From an uncultured Pseudomonadota bacterium (GTDB lineage Bacteria > Pseudomonadota > Alphaproteobacteria > RF32 > CAG-239): 64,000 nt of DNA. Under the pieces are notes generated by a model. It searched no databases, was not told the DNA's origin, and was given only the letters and a program-made list of their open reading frames with translations. Positions 24,085 through 34,288 of this stretch are shown piece after piece. A program made the position numbers and the translations under genes. Where the stretch lies: assembly GCA_902763535.1 (NCBI GenBank), contig CACWSG010000008.1:20982-84981 (forward strand). The letters run 5' to 3'. Position 1 is the stretch's first letter; each line of letters starts with the position of its first letter.

Positions 24085-24648
24085 TTAGGAATGTCCCAAA
24101 GGAATAGTCAGATTTGTCTCATTGATACCCAAAGATGACAGTGCCATCGACCATTTATCTTCAACCTGCGCATGAAAAATTATTTCTTGTGTTGCCGGAG
24201 TGATCATCCACATATTTTGCGATATTTCTGCCTCCAGCTGTCCGGGAGCCCATCCGGCATAACCCAAAGCTATTAAAAAGCGTTCCGGTCCCATTCCTGT
24301 TGCAATATGTTGCAAAATATCCGGCGATGACGAAATTCTGATACCATCTCCCATACTCAAGCAAGATGAATCTTTATAACTGTCATCATGAATTATAAAT
24401 CCTTTTTCGCGCTCTAAAGGACCTCCCTGAAATATCGGAATAATTTGGTTAGAGCTTTTACCGAATAAAAGATCAAAAGACAATTCGTTGAAACTGACAT
24501 TGGTATATGGTTTATTGACAATGAATCCCATTGCTCCTTCTTCACTATGTGAGCACATATAAACCAAAGCCTTGGCAAAGCTTCCTTCCGTACCGGGCAT
24601 GGCCGCCAAACATTTTCCACTAAGATTATGTATATTGATTTTATCCAT
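24085..24648 (-). CDS. YqgE/AlgH family protein
   Basis: 187 residues, the normal family length. The family motifs are present: LSGKCLAAMPGTEGSFAKAL near the start, MGFIVNKP (40-47), FQGGPLEREKGFIIHD and ALGYAGWAPGQLEAEISQN. The biochemical role is not settled. In some bacteria it affects gene expression of surface products. It is divergent from the dsbD-like gene. Confidence 0.92.
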   Translation of the reverse strand: MDKINIHNLSGKCLAAMPGTEGSFAKALVYMCSHSEEGAMGFIVNKPYTNVSFNELSFDLLFGKSSNQIIPIFQGGPLEREKGFIIHDDSYKDSSCLSMGDGIRISSSPDILQHIATGMGPERFLIALGYAGWAPGQLEAEISQNMWMITPATQEIIFHAQVEDKWSMALSSLGINETNLTIPLGHS

Positions 24649-24738
24649 TGCAGTTAAACCATTTTCATTTTATATTATGCATAACACTTTTATAATATAG
24701 GAATATAAAAATTAAAAATCAATTTGGTTTTGAAAAAA

Positions 24739-27459
24739 ATGCGAAAAATAAACCTGATTTTATATACATTGTTTGTTTTTATGAACTGGTGCTCTTTGAG
24801 TTATGCTCAAGACAGCGGTGGGAAAATTATTCTCGATTTAAAAGACGATAACGAATATAATTATGATGACAGCCAATTTTGGCCCAATATTATGCGTACC
24901 GGATATAATTATATAAACGATGTTAAGCAATATAATGAGCAACTTGACGGTAACAACATTGAGAAAGATTTTACAGATGACATAACCGCAAAATATCCAT
25001 CTTATACCAAAGAAGGTGCCGGTATTTGGCAAAAATATATCAGAAAAGGTGTTAAAACCGTACGCTTTTTTGACAACATAAAGAACCAAATTAAACAGTG
25101 GATTTTAGACTATCAACTTCCGATAGTAGCTGATGATAACCAGTATGAAATGGGAGAAAAGGAAGAATACATTGAAAGTGATACTCCTATTGTACGCACG
25201 AATTTTAAAAAAATAATAGCCTATTCAAAATCGGATAAAGATCAGCTGGCCATACAAGAAAAATATGCTAAAGAACATAACATGACGCGGCCGTCACAAT
25301 TAATTACATGGTATCGTGAAAACATTATTCAAGGAAAATGGAAAAAAATTTGGCATAAAATATGGCATAATGTTGATTCAGTTGATGAAAACGATAACGA
25401 AGATAAAACAAAAGAAGATGATGATAAAAAACGAATAGCTGAACGCTTGAAGCCGAGTTATTCCATAATTATGAAAAAAAACGGCTTCGGTGATGATGGT
25501 AAATTTGAAGGCGTTGTAAATATCATACCCCCGACTAATCAGATTATTTTACTCAAAACATATAAAGATTATACCGGATTGCAAATTGATTTTGACAGGT
25601 CAGAAAATATTAAAGATGTCTCAATTCATTTTATGCCTCCGCAAGACATGAATACTAAAGACGGATATCAAGTTCTTTTTTACGGCAGTGAATTTGCAGT
25701 CTATTTTCAAGGTACAGTTCAAGACATAAATAAAGAAGTTGTTTTAAGACTGAACGGTTTTGCAACTGCTTGCCAAAATGACCGTTGTGAAAGACACCAT
25801 AATTTTCTTGAGACCAAACTTATCCATAAAGAAAATCCGGAAAACACGAAGTATGATTATTATGTCAATATTGCAAAGATGAATACTCCGCATAATTCCA
25901 GCAAAGAAGCATTTAAAATAGACGGGTTGTTCAGTGAAATCAGACAAAACAAACAAAAAGGTATGAGGTTAGATTTTTCAGCTGATGACGGGGCTTATAC
26001 AAAAATATTATTGATCGGCAAAAATGCTGATTATTTTGCCGCACCGCAAATCAGCCTGAAAAATGGTAAAACTGAAGCTTGGTTTAAATTACTGAAAAAT
26101 GATTTTGATTATGAAGGACAAGATTTTACTTTTTGGCTGATAGATAAAAGCGGAAGACAATATTTGGCAACAGAAAAAGTTGAAATGCCGTCCGTCTTTG
26201 ATCAAGATAGTTCATCATTTACGATAAGTGTTTTATTTTTTGCAATACTGGGCGGATTATTGTTAAATTTTATGCCTTGTGTTTTTCCGGTGTTATCACT
26301 AAAGTTGTTAGCTTTTACAAAATTCGGAGGCTTGAAAAAATCAAATATCAGAAGCAACTTTATGTGCAACAGTTTAGGTATATTAACTGCTTTTCTCATG
26401 ATGGCATTGTTGCTAAGCTCGCTTAAAATGCTTGGCATATCTATGGGCTGGGGCATACAATTTCAAAGTATTACTTTTTTGGCTGTGATGATATGGGTTA
26501 TAACTTATTTTATGGCATATATCATGGGAATAGTCGGTTTGGCTGAGCAAAAACTGGTAGAAAAAGCCGCACAAACCACACCTAAAAACAAGTTAATATT
26601 TGAATTTATGAGCGGTGTTTTCATGGTTGTCCTCTCAACTCCCTGCACTGCGCCATATTTGGGAACAGCTTTGGGAATAGCCTTAGCCGGATCACCATGG
26701 CAAATAATTATAACGGTAACAGCTATCGGTTTGGGCTTGGCTTTGCCTTATATAATGATTGCTGTATTTCCGCAAATTGCTTTTTATATGCCGCGTCCGG
26801 GAAAATGGCTAAAGATAATTAACTTGGCAATGATCTTAATGCTGATTATTACAATGTTATGGCTGATAAGCCTGTTATCGTCCCAAATAGGCGGTGGTCA
26901 GCTTTGGCATTGGTCTTTATACATTATTGTGGCTCTACTAATGTGGACATATTTCCACTATTTGCAAATGGAAATTGATAAGTTAGCTAAAGGCGAAACT
27001 AAAGTAATTTTGCAAAAAAGATGTGCCAAGTGGAAATTGTTGCTGAGCATTGTTTTGGTTGTAATCAGCTTGATTGATGTCAGATGGCAAATTTCAAAAC
27101 GCAATGTGGCAACCTCTCAGACAACTGTTTGGGCCATGACCATGAATACCATCAATGAATATGTTGATGACGGATACAAAGTTTTGGTAAAAATCGGAGC
27201 TGATTGGTGCTTAACCTGCAAATATAATGACAAGTTCATTCTTAATTCGGAATTTATTCAAGACAGCATAAAAAGCAACAATGTTATTGTGATGGATGTT
27301 GATTGGGCAAACTATAATGAACAAGTGTTGCAATTTATGCAAAAATTCGGACGCCAAGGTTTGCCATTTTATGTTCTGTTTTCACAAAAATTCAAAGATG
27401 GAATTGTGTTGCCGGAAATTCTTGATAAGTATGAATTTAACAATTTAATTAATATGTAA
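24739..27459 (+). CDS. DsbD-like thiol:disulfide reductase, extended
   Basis: 906 residues from ATG 24739 (a TTG at 24724 is the alternative). A signal peptide (about 1-23, ending SYA) precedes about 470 periplasmic residues. About eight transmembrane helices follow with the two catalytic cysteines in FMPCVFPV (C514) and STPCTAPY (C636). A C-terminal thioredoxin domain has WCLTC (C824, C827). This passes electrons from cytoplasmic thioredoxin to periplasmic partners. E. coli DsbD is about 565 residues. The extra length lies in a charged region at about 30-240 before the DsbD-alpha-like domain. It has its own terminator and is divergent from yqgE. Confidence 0.9.
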   Translation: MRKINLILYTLFVFMNWCSLSYAQDSGGKIILDLKDDNEYNYDDSQFWPNIMRTGYNYINDVKQYNEQLDGNNIEKDFTDDITAKYPSYTKEGAGIWQKYIRKGVKTVRFFDNIKNQIKQWILDYQLPIVADDNQYEMGEKEEYIESDTPIVRTNFKKIIAYSKSDKDQLAIQEKYAKEHNMTRPSQLITWYRENIIQGKWKKIWHKIWHNVDSVDENDNEDKTKEDDDKKRIAERLKPSYSIIMKKNGFGDDGKFEGVVNIIPPTNQIILLKTYKDYTGLQIDFDRSENIKDVSIHFMPPQDMNTKDGYQVLFYGSEFAVYFQGTVQDINKEVVLRLNGFATACQNDRCERHHNFLETKLIHKENPENTKYDYYVNIAKMNTPHNSSKEAFKIDGLFSEIRQNKQKGMRLDFSADDGAYTKILLIGKNADYFAAPQISLKNGKTEAWFKLLKNDFDYEGQDFTFWLIDKSGRQYLATEKVEMPSVFDQDSSSFTISVLFFAILGGLLLNFMPCVFPVLSLKLLAFTKFGGLKKSNIRSNFMCNSLGILTAFLMMALLLSSLKMLGISMGWGIQFQSITFLAVMIWVITYFMAYIMGIVGLAEQKLVEKAAQTTPKNKLIFEFMSGVFMVVLSTPCTAPYLGTALGIALAGSPWQIIITVTAIGLGLALPYIMIAVFPQIAFYMPRPGKWLKIINLAMILMLIITMLWLISLLSSQIGGGQLWHWSLYIIVALLMWTYFHYLQMEIDKLAKGETKVILQKRCAKWKLLLSIVLVVISLIDVRWQISKRNVATSQTTVWAMTMNTINEYVDDGYKVLVKIGADWCLTCKYNDKFILNSEFIQDSIKSNNVIVMDVDWANYNEQVLQFMQKFGRQGLPFYVLFSQKFKDGIVLPEILDKYEFNNLINM

Positions 27460-27462
27460 AAA

Positions 27463-27496
27463 AAAGCCCTGCATCACGATATTAATGCAGGGCTTT
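27463..27496. terminator. Bidirectional terminator between dsbD-like and rpoD
   Basis: A 12-bp stem, AAAGCCCTGCAT with ATGCAGGGCTTT. The T-run is long on the minus strand (ending rpoD) and short on the + strand. Confidence 0.88.
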
Positions 27497-27514
27497 AACT
27501 TTTTAAATAAACCG

Positions 27515-29590
27515 CTATTGGTCGAGGAAGCTGCGTAATTTACGCGAGCGAGAAGGATGCTTTAATTTACGCAGAGCCTTAGCTTCAATTTGACGAATAC
27601 GCTCACGAGTAACATTAAATTGCTGACCAACCTCTTCCAAAGTGTGATCTGTGTTCATACCAATACCGAAACGCATACGCAAAACACGCTCCTCTCGCGG
27701 AGTGAGACTTGATAAAATGCGAGTGCAGGTCTTTTTCAAATTGGTATGAATAGCTGAATCTAAGGGCTGTAAAGCACTCTCATCAGCAATAAAATCACCT
27801 AAAGACGAATCATCTTCATCACCAACCGGAGATTCCAAAGACACCGGCTCTTTGGCTATTTTCATAACCTTGCGAACCTTATCTAAAGGCATGGACAACC
27901 GCTTGGCCAATTCCTCCGGCACCGGCTCACGCCCCATCTCAGCCAACATTTGACGCGAGGTGCGTACCAACTTATTGATAGTTTCAATCATGTGAACCGG
28001 AATACGAATTGTACGAGCCTGATCAGCGATTGAACGAGTAATTGCCTGACGAATCCACCATGTGGCATAAGTTGAAAACTTATAGCCGCGACGGTATTCA
28101 AATTTATCAACCGCCTTCATCAAACCGATGTTACCTTCTTGAATCAAATCCAAAAATTGTAAACCGCGATTGGTGTATTTTTTGGCTATGGAAATAACCA
28201 GACGCAAGTTGGCTTCAATCATTTCTTTTTTGGCACGCTCAGCTTCACGCTCACCCTTTTTGATGGTGTCAACCATGCGGCGATATTCACTGATAGGAAG
28301 ACCGCATTCTTTAGCCATTTCGGCAATATTGTCTCGAAGTTCGACTATCTCGGCACCATATTTGGCGGTAAATTCTTGCCAATGCTTGTCTTTAATTTTG
28401 GAAATTTGTTCCAACCAATTAGGATCAAGCTCGGCTGCCTGATAAACTTTTAAGAAATCATCGCGTTTAATCTTGCAGTTCATAGCATAACGCAACAATT
28501 TTCCTTCAAAGCCCATCAAGCGTTTATTCAATGAATTAAGCTGTTCTACCAACTGTTGAACTCGTGCGGTATTAAGATGAATTGAGCTCATCAATTCAAC
28601 CAAATCTTTTTTAACCTCAAAATATTTCTTATCAACAGAAGAAGAAACTTTTTTACCGTTTATCAGGGCATTCAATCTTTGATTTTGAATCTTTTTCAAA
28701 TCATCATAATAGCTGGATATGCGATTGAGAATTTCAAGAACAGGTTCTTTCAGGGCTTCTTCCATAGCGGTAATTGAAGCTGAGGTATGTCCGCCGGTTC
28801 CCTCTTCATCATCTTCTTCGCTGTTTTCGCCGTCTTCGCCTTCAGAAATATCATCGGAAACATCATCTTCCTCTTCCGGCTCGTCAACAGCATCATCAAG
28901 CTCAATATCATCACTCAGGTCGTCGTCCATTTCATCGAGATTTTCTTTCTCATCCAACTCTTGAGCAACCTTGTCCAAATCTTCTTCGGTTTCGGTCTCA
29001 TCATCAACCATTTCCATGGCGCCGACATCATCACCATACATCATTTCCAAATCGACGATATCACGAAGCTGCATAACACCTTCCATCAATTCGTCGCGCC
29101 ATCCGGCAATAGCATTAATGGTCATCGGGCTTTCGCAAAGACCGTCAATCATAACGGTTTTACCGGCTTCAATGCGTTTGGCAATGGCAATTTCACCTTC
29201 GCGCGACAATAACTCAACTGAGCCCATCTCACGCAAATACATTCTTACCGGATCATCACTGCGTCCAAGCTCTTTTTCATCAAAATTGCCGCTCTCGTCT
29301 TCGCTTTCCTCGTAGTCGCCATCATTGTATGATTCACCGTCAACATTCTCGGCATCGGATTCTGATATGATGCTGATACCCATGTCCGAAATCTCAGTCA
29401 TGATATCTTCAATGTATTCGGAACTTTCACGTTCGGAAGGCAGAGCACGATTAAGCTCTTCCATGGTGATGAAACCACGAGATTTTCCTTTGTCTAACAG
29501 TCTTTTGACTGCACTGCCCAAAGAATCAATTAATGGCGCATCGCTACCAGCGGCGCCGTCAAAAACATCAGGATTATCTATATCTGACAT
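27515..29590 (-). CDS. rpoD: RNA polymerase primary sigma factor RpoD
   Basis: 691 residues from ATG 29590 (AGGA upstream; the TTG at 29593 is out of place). The N-terminal region 1.1 contains [21 protein letters not shown] long Asp/Glu-rich insertion (about 195-265) is typical of the non-conserved region. Region 2 has [20 protein letters not shown] and [20 protein letters not shown]. Region 4 has [20 protein letters not shown]. It directs housekeeping transcription. A TTGACA box at 29662-29667 may be part of its own promoter. Confidence 0.97.
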   Translation of the reverse strand: MSDIDNPDVFDGAAGSDAPLIDSLGSAVKRLLDKGKSRGFITMEELNRALPSERESSEYIEDIMTEISDMGISIISESDAENVDGESYNDGDYEESEDESGNFDEKELGRSDDPVRMYLREMGSVELLSREGEIAIAKRIEAGKTVMIDGLCESPMTINAIAGWRDELMEGVMQLRDIVDLEMMYGDDVGAMEMVDDETETEEDLDKVAQELDEKENLDEMDDDLSDDIELDDAVDEPEEEDDVSDDISEGEDGENSEEDDEEGTGGHTSASITAMEEALKEPVLEILNRISSYYDDLKKIQNQRLNALINGKKVSSSVDKKYFEVKKDLVELMSSIHLNTARVQQLVEQLNSLNKRLMGFEGKLLRYAMNCKIKRDDFLKVYQAAELDPNWLEQISKIKDKHWQEFTAKYGAEIVELRDNIAEMAKECGLPISEYRRMVDTIKKGEREAERAKKEMIEANLRLVISIAKKYTNRGLQFLDLIQEGNIGLMKAVDKFEYRRGYKFSTYATWWIRQAITRSIADQARTIRIPVHMIETINKLVRTSRQMLAEMGREPVPEELAKRLSMPLDKVRKVMKIAKEPVSLESPVGDEDDSSLGDFIADESALQPLDSAIHTNLKKTCTRILSSLTPREERVLRMRFGIGMNTDHTLEEVGQQFNVTRERIRQIEAKALRKLKHPSRSRKLRSFLDQ

Positions 29591-29720
29591 CAAATTTCCT
29601 AAAAAAAAATCGATTTTTCTAAAGTTTAAACTGCTATTCTTTTAATAAAATTTGCTTTATTTGTCAAGATTATTTTTTCCGATTCGCGCTAATTAATTCA
29701 AGCTTAATCAAACTAAGGTT

Positions 29721-31502
29721 TTATTCATCACCCAACAGGGCATCTCGCTCCTTTTTCAAAGCCTCATAGCGGTTGAAATCTTCCTCATCAAAATTGCCGC
29801 TTTCCAATTTGGCTTTGGCTTCGCGTATGTCGTTTTCAATCTGTTTAAGTTGAACTTCCAGCGTGCGCTCATTGAGCATTGTACGCATTGCAGCAACATC
29901 AGGACACTGTTTTTTCAAGATATATGTATCAACCATTTTGCGCCAATCTTTAACTGGAGAAGCATCCAGAGCCTTTTCAATTTGTTTTTCATCGGTTATA
30001 TCAGGATTGGCGCGCGCTGTTTGCAACAAAAAGTCATAAAAATTGCGCAACTTTTCATCCTTGATGGTGAATGAAAGCATTTTTTCTTCCCATTCTTCAA
30101 TCAAACGAGGATAACAAACAAATGCCGAAACTACATATTTGGCAACCAAATCATCCAAATCTGTTTTGGTATGTGATCTGAAATGCTTGGTGGTTTTGGG
30201 TTTGCGATATTCACCGGAATTTTCAAATGTCTGACCGGCCAGTTCGGCATACACTTTAGCCTTCATCTCGCGCAAATAATAGGCTTTGACAGTTTCGTCT
30301 TTTATCAAAGCTATTTCGGCTTTGATTTCTTTTTCAATTAAGGCTTTTTGTTCGGGAGTATCGGTTGATTTTCCTTCTAATGTTTTGCGCCACAACAACT
30401 CTTTAAGCGGAACGGTTGAAGTAACGGTTTTAATAAATTCATCTTTACCCTTGGCTTTAAGAAATTCGTCAGGATCCATTTTATCAGGCAAAAAGGCATA
30501 TTGCAGAGAATAGCCGGGTTTAAGCAACGGCAAAACACGATCAACCGAGCGCACTGCCGCTCTAATTCCGGCGGCATCACCATCAAAACAACAAATCGGC
30601 TCCGGCACCACCTTCCATGCTTCTTGGATTTGTTCCTCAGTCAAAGCTGTGCCCAACGGAGCCACGGCATAACCGACACCATATTTGTCCATGGCAATTA
30701 CATCCATATAGCCTTCACAGATAATCAATCTTTTGGCCTCGTAGCCCAAATCGCGGGCATAATTGTAATTATACAAAATTCGCCGTTTGTTAAATATGGG
30801 AGTTTCGGGGGAATTTAAGTATTTCGGCTGGCTCTTATCCATAACGCGCCCGCCGAAGGCAATAACTTTGCCGCGCTTGTCAATAATCGGAATCATCACG
30901 CGATTGCGGAAAAAGTCATGACTGGTGCGCCCGTCTTCAGGAATGGCAATCAGTCCCAATTCTGCCATTTCTTTTTCTTCCACACCGCGTGATTTGAGCA
31001 GAGCTTTCAATCCGTTGTTGCCGGGAGCAAAACCTAAGCGAAACCGCTCAATAATCTGGTCATTAAAACCACGGCCATACAAATAATTAAGCCCCTCCCT
31101 GCCCTCAGGAAGATGCAAAATTTTGGCAAAATATTTGGCTGCCATATCCATAATATCATAGGCAGAAGCTCGTTTTTCGGCTTGTTCTTTGTTTTCCGGT
31201 GTCAGACGAGGAACCTGAAGACCAACCTTATGCGCCAGTTTTTCAACGGCATCGATAAAACTCAAGCCGTTGGCATCCATCTCAAACTTGATAATATCAC
31301 CATGTGCACCGCAACCGAAACAGTGATAAAATCCCTTGGCTTCATTGACGGTAAAAGAAGGAGTTTTTTCGTTGTGGAACGGACAGCAAGCCTGATATTC
31401 ACGCCCTTTGCGCACAAGCTTTATCTTGGCACCAACCACATCGACAATCGATATTTTGGCACGCAGCTCGTCGCAAAAGCGTTGCATATCAGTATTGGTC
31501 AT
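29721..31502 (-). CDS. dnaG: DNA primase DnaG
   Basis: 593 residues. The zinc-binding domain has CPFH and CFGC (about 40-64). The TOPRIM core has LIICEGYMDVIAM and CCFDGDAAGIRAA, with the conserved Glu and Asp residues. RMxxPI-type RNRVMIPIIDKRGKVIAFGG precedes it. The C-terminal part would bind the DnaB helicase. It makes replication primers. It starts 1 base after the yqeY stop and lies upstream of rpoD, the usual macromolecular-synthesis layout of alphaproteobacteria. Confidence 0.97.
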   Translation of the reverse strand: MTNTDMQRFCDELRAKISIVDVVGAKIKLVRKGREYQACCPFHNEKTPSFTVNEAKGFYHCFGCGAHGDIIKFEMDANGLSFIDAVEKLAHKVGLQVPRLTPENKEQAEKRASAYDIMDMAAKYFAKILHLPEGREGLNYLYGRGFNDQIIERFRLGFAPGNNGLKALLKSRGVEEKEMAELGLIAIPEDGRTSHDFFRNRVMIPIIDKRGKVIAFGGRVMDKSQPKYLNSPETPIFNKRRILYNYNYARDLGYEAKRLIICEGYMDVIAMDKYGVGYAVAPLGTALTEEQIQEAWKVVPEPICCFDGDAAGIRAAVRSVDRVLPLLKPGYSLQYAFLPDKMDPDEFLKAKGKDEFIKTVTSTVPLKELLWRKTLEGKSTDTPEQKALIEKEIKAEIALIKDETVKAYYLREMKAKVYAELAGQTFENSGEYRKPKTTKHFRSHTKTDLDDLVAKYVVSAFVCYPRLIEEWEEKMLSFTIKDEKLRNFYDFLLQTARANPDITDEKQIEKALDASPVKDWRKMVDTYILKKQCPDVAAMRTMLNERTLEVQLKQIENDIREAKAKLESGNFDEEDFNRYEALKKERDALLGDE

Positions 31503-31503
31503 T

Positions 31504-31956
31504 TTAGCTCAATAAACTTTTGATAATTCCGTTGGCTTTGCCCATATCCAATTGACCGGCATATTGAGATTTTAAGGCACCCATAATTTTGCCCATGTCT
31601 TTCATTGAGGTCGCACCGGTTTGTTTAATCAAATTTTGAATAACCTGAGAGACTTCGGCATCACTCATTTGTTTGGGCAAAAAGCGCTCAATGATAGCGA
31701 TTTCAGCTTTTTCTTTTTCGGCCAACTCCGGACGATTGCCATCCATAAACATTTTGATTGAATCATTGCGTTGTTTAATCATGCCTTGCATCATAGAAAG
31801 CAACTCGGCATCGGTTGCTTTTTCCTGACCTTTGCCGCGAGCCTCAACATCTTTTTCCTTTTGACCGGCAATAATCATTCTTACCGCACCGGTGGTTAGA
31901 GTATCTTTGTTCAGCATAGCTGTTTTCAATGCATTTTGCAAATCATCACGTAACAT
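31504..31956 (-). CDS. YqeY/GatB-type tail domain protein
   Basis: 150 residues, full length for the YqeY family. LRDDLQNALKTAMLNKDTLT, VRMIIAGQKEKDVEARGKGQ, IKQRNDSIKMFMDGNRPELA and TSMKDMGKIMGALKSQYAGQ are the family blocks. It resembles the tRNA-binding tail of GatB. A role in tRNA-dependent amidation is inferred from that resemblance only. It is first in the yqeY-dnaG-rpoD run. Confidence 0.92.
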   Translation of the reverse strand: MLRDDLQNALKTAMLNKDTLTTGAVRMIIAGQKEKDVEARGKGQEKATDAELLSMMQGMIKQRNDSIKMFMDGNRPELAEKEKAEIAIIERFLPKQMSDAEVSQVIQNLIKQTGATSMKDMGKIMGALKSQYAGQLDMGKANGIIKSLLS

Positions 31957-32027
31957 TTTATTTCCCCTTAAAAGTAATTTTGCCTATTACCATAATGCTT
32001 ATGCAAAAAAAAATCAAGGTGAAATAT

Positions 32028-32522
32028 TTAAGCGTTTTTTGCCTTATTCAAAAGGTATTGACTGGTACCGAGGCTGATTATCAGACTATAAAGACTATCA
32101 GCGATTTTAGGATTTTTGATTTGTAAAAAAGCCTTGGTAATTTTAAGAGCGCGCTCGGATTGAAGCAAATTCTTCGGCAAACAAACCGAACTATCATCTT
32201 TGATATTATTCAAACAACGCGGACTTTGTGAAAAAATTTCCTTATCCATATCGGCATAAAAGAAATTAACATCAACACCCAAAATACAAGCAAAATCCCA
32301 CAAACGACTGCCGGATATACGATTGATTCCATGTTCATATTTTTGCACTTGTTGAAAGGTAAGCCCCAACATTTTACCCAATTGTTGCTGCGAAAGCTGC
32401 AAAATTAGGCGGCGCAATTTTAAACGTTTGCCGATATGAATATCTATCGGATTAGGCTCACCATTGGGTTGACGGCCTCTGGCTTTTTTACAATGAGAAT
32501 AGTCCGAGGTTGTTGTTTTCAT
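32028..32522 (-). CDS. XRE-family transcriptional regulator
   Basis: 164 residues from ATG 32522 (AGGAG upstream). NPIDIHIGKRLKLRRLILQL, then SQQQLGKMLGLTFQQVQKYE and HGINRISGSRLWDFACILGV are the helix-turn-helix of a Cro/CI-type regulator abundant in alphaproteobacteria. The C-terminal half is unassigned. The gene follows a strongly structured leader and a terminator-like hairpin, so attenuation is possible. Confidence 0.88.
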   Translation of the reverse strand: MKTTTSDYSHCKKARGRQPNGEPNPIDIHIGKRLKLRRLILQLSQQQLGKMLGLTFQQVQKYEHGINRISGSRLWDFACILGVDVNFFYADMDKEIFSQSPRCLNNIKDDSSVCLPKNLLQSERALKITKAFLQIKNPKIADSLYSLIISLGTSQYLLNKAKNA

Positions 32523-32543
32523 CTGTATTATGCTCCTGTTAAA

Positions 32544-32702
32544 TAAAAAAACAACCACCTTGAGAAAACTCTGCAAGGTGGGGAGTTCGAAACTGCTATA
32601 ACAAACAGTCCGACTTATTCAATATATTAGGTCGGCTCCCCTTTCGGAGAGATTTTTGTTATAGGGAGTTTCGACACTCCGCAACGACAACGCGTCGTTG
32701 CG
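32544..32702 (-). ncRNA. Structured RNA candidate ending in a terminator
   Basis: On the minus strand, a 10-bp hairpin (CCGCAACGAC with GTCGTTGCGG) is followed by a long imperfect stem (TCGAAACT..CTATAACAAA pairing with TTTGTTATAG.AGTTTCGA). Inside it are two further hairpins (CTCTCC-GAAA-GGGGAG and CCGAC with GTCGG). It ends in CCACCTT/AAGGTGG plus seven T. A TTGCAT-17-TAGCAT promoter lies at 32709-32737. Either a small RNA of about 158 bases or a leader that attenuates the XRE gene, which starts about 22 bases after the terminator. Confidence 0.6.
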
Positions 32703-32708
32703 GAAATT

Positions 32709-32737
32709 ATGCTAAGACAAATGATGATAAAATGCAA
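32709..32737 (-). promoter_or_regulatory. Promoter of the structured RNA
   Basis: TTGCAT (32732-32737) and TAGCAT (32709-32714) with a 17-base spacer on the minus strand, placing the start near 32702, just before the first hairpin. Confidence 0.45.
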
Positions 32738-32752
32738 GTATTTTTGCAAAAT

Positions 32753-32789
32753 AAAAAAATACCCCAAATTTTAACTTAAGGGGTATTTT
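32753..32789 (-). terminator. Terminator after kdsB
   Basis: AATACCCC pairs with GGGGTATT, followed on the minus strand by seven T. It ends the kdsB transcript before the structured RNA. Confidence 0.8.
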
Positions 32790-32808
32790 ATTTTATATTA
32801 TCTAACCT

Positions 32809-33588
32809 CTAGTCTTTGATAAATTTCTTGGCTATCTCGTAATCTTCCGGAGTGTTGATATCGGCCGGAACTCTTTTATCCAAGCGAATATCATCGACCA
32901 GCATGGCGCGAATTTCCATACCGTTTTCAAGAGCACGCAACTGTTCCAAAGACTCTCTTGCCTCCAAAACACCGACCGGCAACGACACCATTTTTTGCAG
33001 TGATGAGGCCTTGAAAACATATATACCGATATGCTGGTACAAATCCTGATTGGGACATTTTTCCGGATTGCGGGTAAACGGAGCAGTGGCACGAGTAAAA
33101 TACAGACAACGCGCTTCTTTTTGTCCGTCTTTTATGCCCATAATCGCTTTAACCACCGCAGGATTGGTTTTGTCAGCTTCATTTTTAATCACAAAGGCGG
33201 CGGTTGCAATATCACATCCGGTACGTTCAACCATTTCAATCAACGGCAAATTAACTTGCGGATTAACATTGATATTGTCGCCCTGAAAATCGACCACAAT
33301 ATCATATTTGTCACCATTGGGATCCAAAACTTTTAGTGCTGCGGCAATACGGTCAGTGCCCGAGGGAAGCTTGGGATCGGTCAAAATTGCTTTAGCCCCA
33401 AACTTGGCACACTCATCAATAATCTCCTGATCACCGGCGGCAATTGCAATATCGCAATCCGGAAGATATTTTTTAACATTTTCATAAACGCGTTGCACCG
33501 CGGTTTTGCCGTTGATATCCAACAAAGGTTTGTTGGGCAGGCGGGTGGAGGCTAATCTTACAGGCATTAAAGTTATAACTCGCGACAT
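32809..33588 (-). CDS. kdsB: 3-deoxy-manno-octulosonate cytidylyltransferase
   Basis: 259 residues, normal length. The nucleotidyltransferase opening MPVRLASTRLPNKPL, then LPSGTDRIAAAL, VDFQGDNINVNP (the usual Q-G-D), YFTRATAPFTRNP and YQHIGIYVFK match KdsB. It activates Kdo to CMP-Kdo in the cytoplasm for lipopolysaccharide core synthesis. Last gene of a likely pgpA-anmK-HAD-kdsB run. Confidence 0.95.
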   Translation of the reverse strand: MSRVITLMPVRLASTRLPNKPLLDINGKTAVQRVYENVKKYLPDCDIAIAAGDQEIIDECAKFGAKAILTDPKLPSGTDRIAAALKVLDPNGDKYDIVVDFQGDNINVNPQVNLPLIEMVERTGCDIATAAFVIKNEADKTNPAVVKAIMGIKDGQKEARCLYFTRATAPFTRNPEKCPNQDLYQHIGIYVFKASSLQKMVSLPVGVLEARESLEQLRALENGMEIRAMLVDDIRLDKRVPADINTPEDYEIAKKFIKD

Positions 33589-33603
33589 TTTATTTTCCTT
33601 TCC

Positions 33604-34278
33604 TTAAATTAAAACTGTGTTTTTTTCTAACCAATTTTTCAGCTCAACAACATCATGAACCTCAGGCACCTCTGATAATTCTTCGGGCAACGGCGAAGTA
33701 AATTCACAGCGCATTCTAACCGGTTGAACTCCGGCTTTTAAGGCTGCTTCAATATTATAAATTCTATCATCAACCAATATAGTTTCTTCAGCTTTCAAGC
33801 CATATTTGTCAAGACAAAATTTCAGCATATCTTCTTTGGCCGAGTCATGCATAAAAGTGCCGTGCTGCACACATTCTATGGTCAAGAAATCAGTTACTTC
33901 CGAGAGCATTTGGTTAAGCAATTTCTTTTTGGTTTCGACATCAAAAGTTGCCGACATGGTGTATTGACGGTAACCTTTGTCATGCAATTCTTTCAGTACT
34001 TCGACTACATGAGGATAAAGCGGACGATGTGAAAAAAACTCCCAAGACGAACAAAAGTCTTTGTCCATCTCTACTCCCATTTGAGGATGTGTTTTAAGCT
34101 CTAATGCACCATATTTGGGGATAATCGGCAAAACTTTGGGTAAATCTTCCCATTTAATATTGCCAAACAGCGGTTTGTATTTGGGATGATTGGTCAAAAA
34201 ATTAAAATAGGCATAATTCAGATTTGCCAAAACTCCATCAACATCCCAAAAAATATTTTTAACTACCTTTTTAGTCAT
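33604..34278 (-). CDS. HAD-superfamily hydrolase
   Basis: 224 residues from ATG 34278 (GAGGGA upstream). Motif I is IFWDVDGVLANLNY (D-x-D), a motif II-like TMSATFDVETK, and a motif IV-like ILVDDRIYNIEAALKAGVQP (D-D). A phosphatase or related hydrolase. The substrate is not predictable. A sugar phosphate is plausible since it lies between anmK and kdsB. The cap region (about 35-110) has aromatic residues not shared with KdsC. Confidence 0.85.
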   Translation of the reverse strand: MTKKVVKNIFWDVDGVLANLNYAYFNFLTNHPKYKPLFGNIKWEDLPKVLPIIPKYGALELKTHPQMGVEMDKDFCSSWEFFSHRPLYPHVVEVLKELHDKGYRQYTMSATFDVETKKKLLNQMLSEVTDFLTIECVQHGTFMHDSAKEDMLKFCLDKYGLKAEETILVDDRIYNIEAALKAGVQPVRMRCEFTSPLPEELSEVPEVHDVVELKNWLEKNTVLI

Positions 34279-34288
34279 GTTTTTCCCT

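Noticed and set aside
27515..29076. Long + strand frames opposite rpoD
   Set aside because: They are antisense to the acidic insertion, producing Ser/Phe-rich shadows; rpoD is certain.
32544..32702. 6S RNA or another standard structured RNA
   Set aside because: The junction with two internal hairpins and the short length do not fit 6S, tmRNA, RNase P or SRP RNA as I know them; left unclassified.
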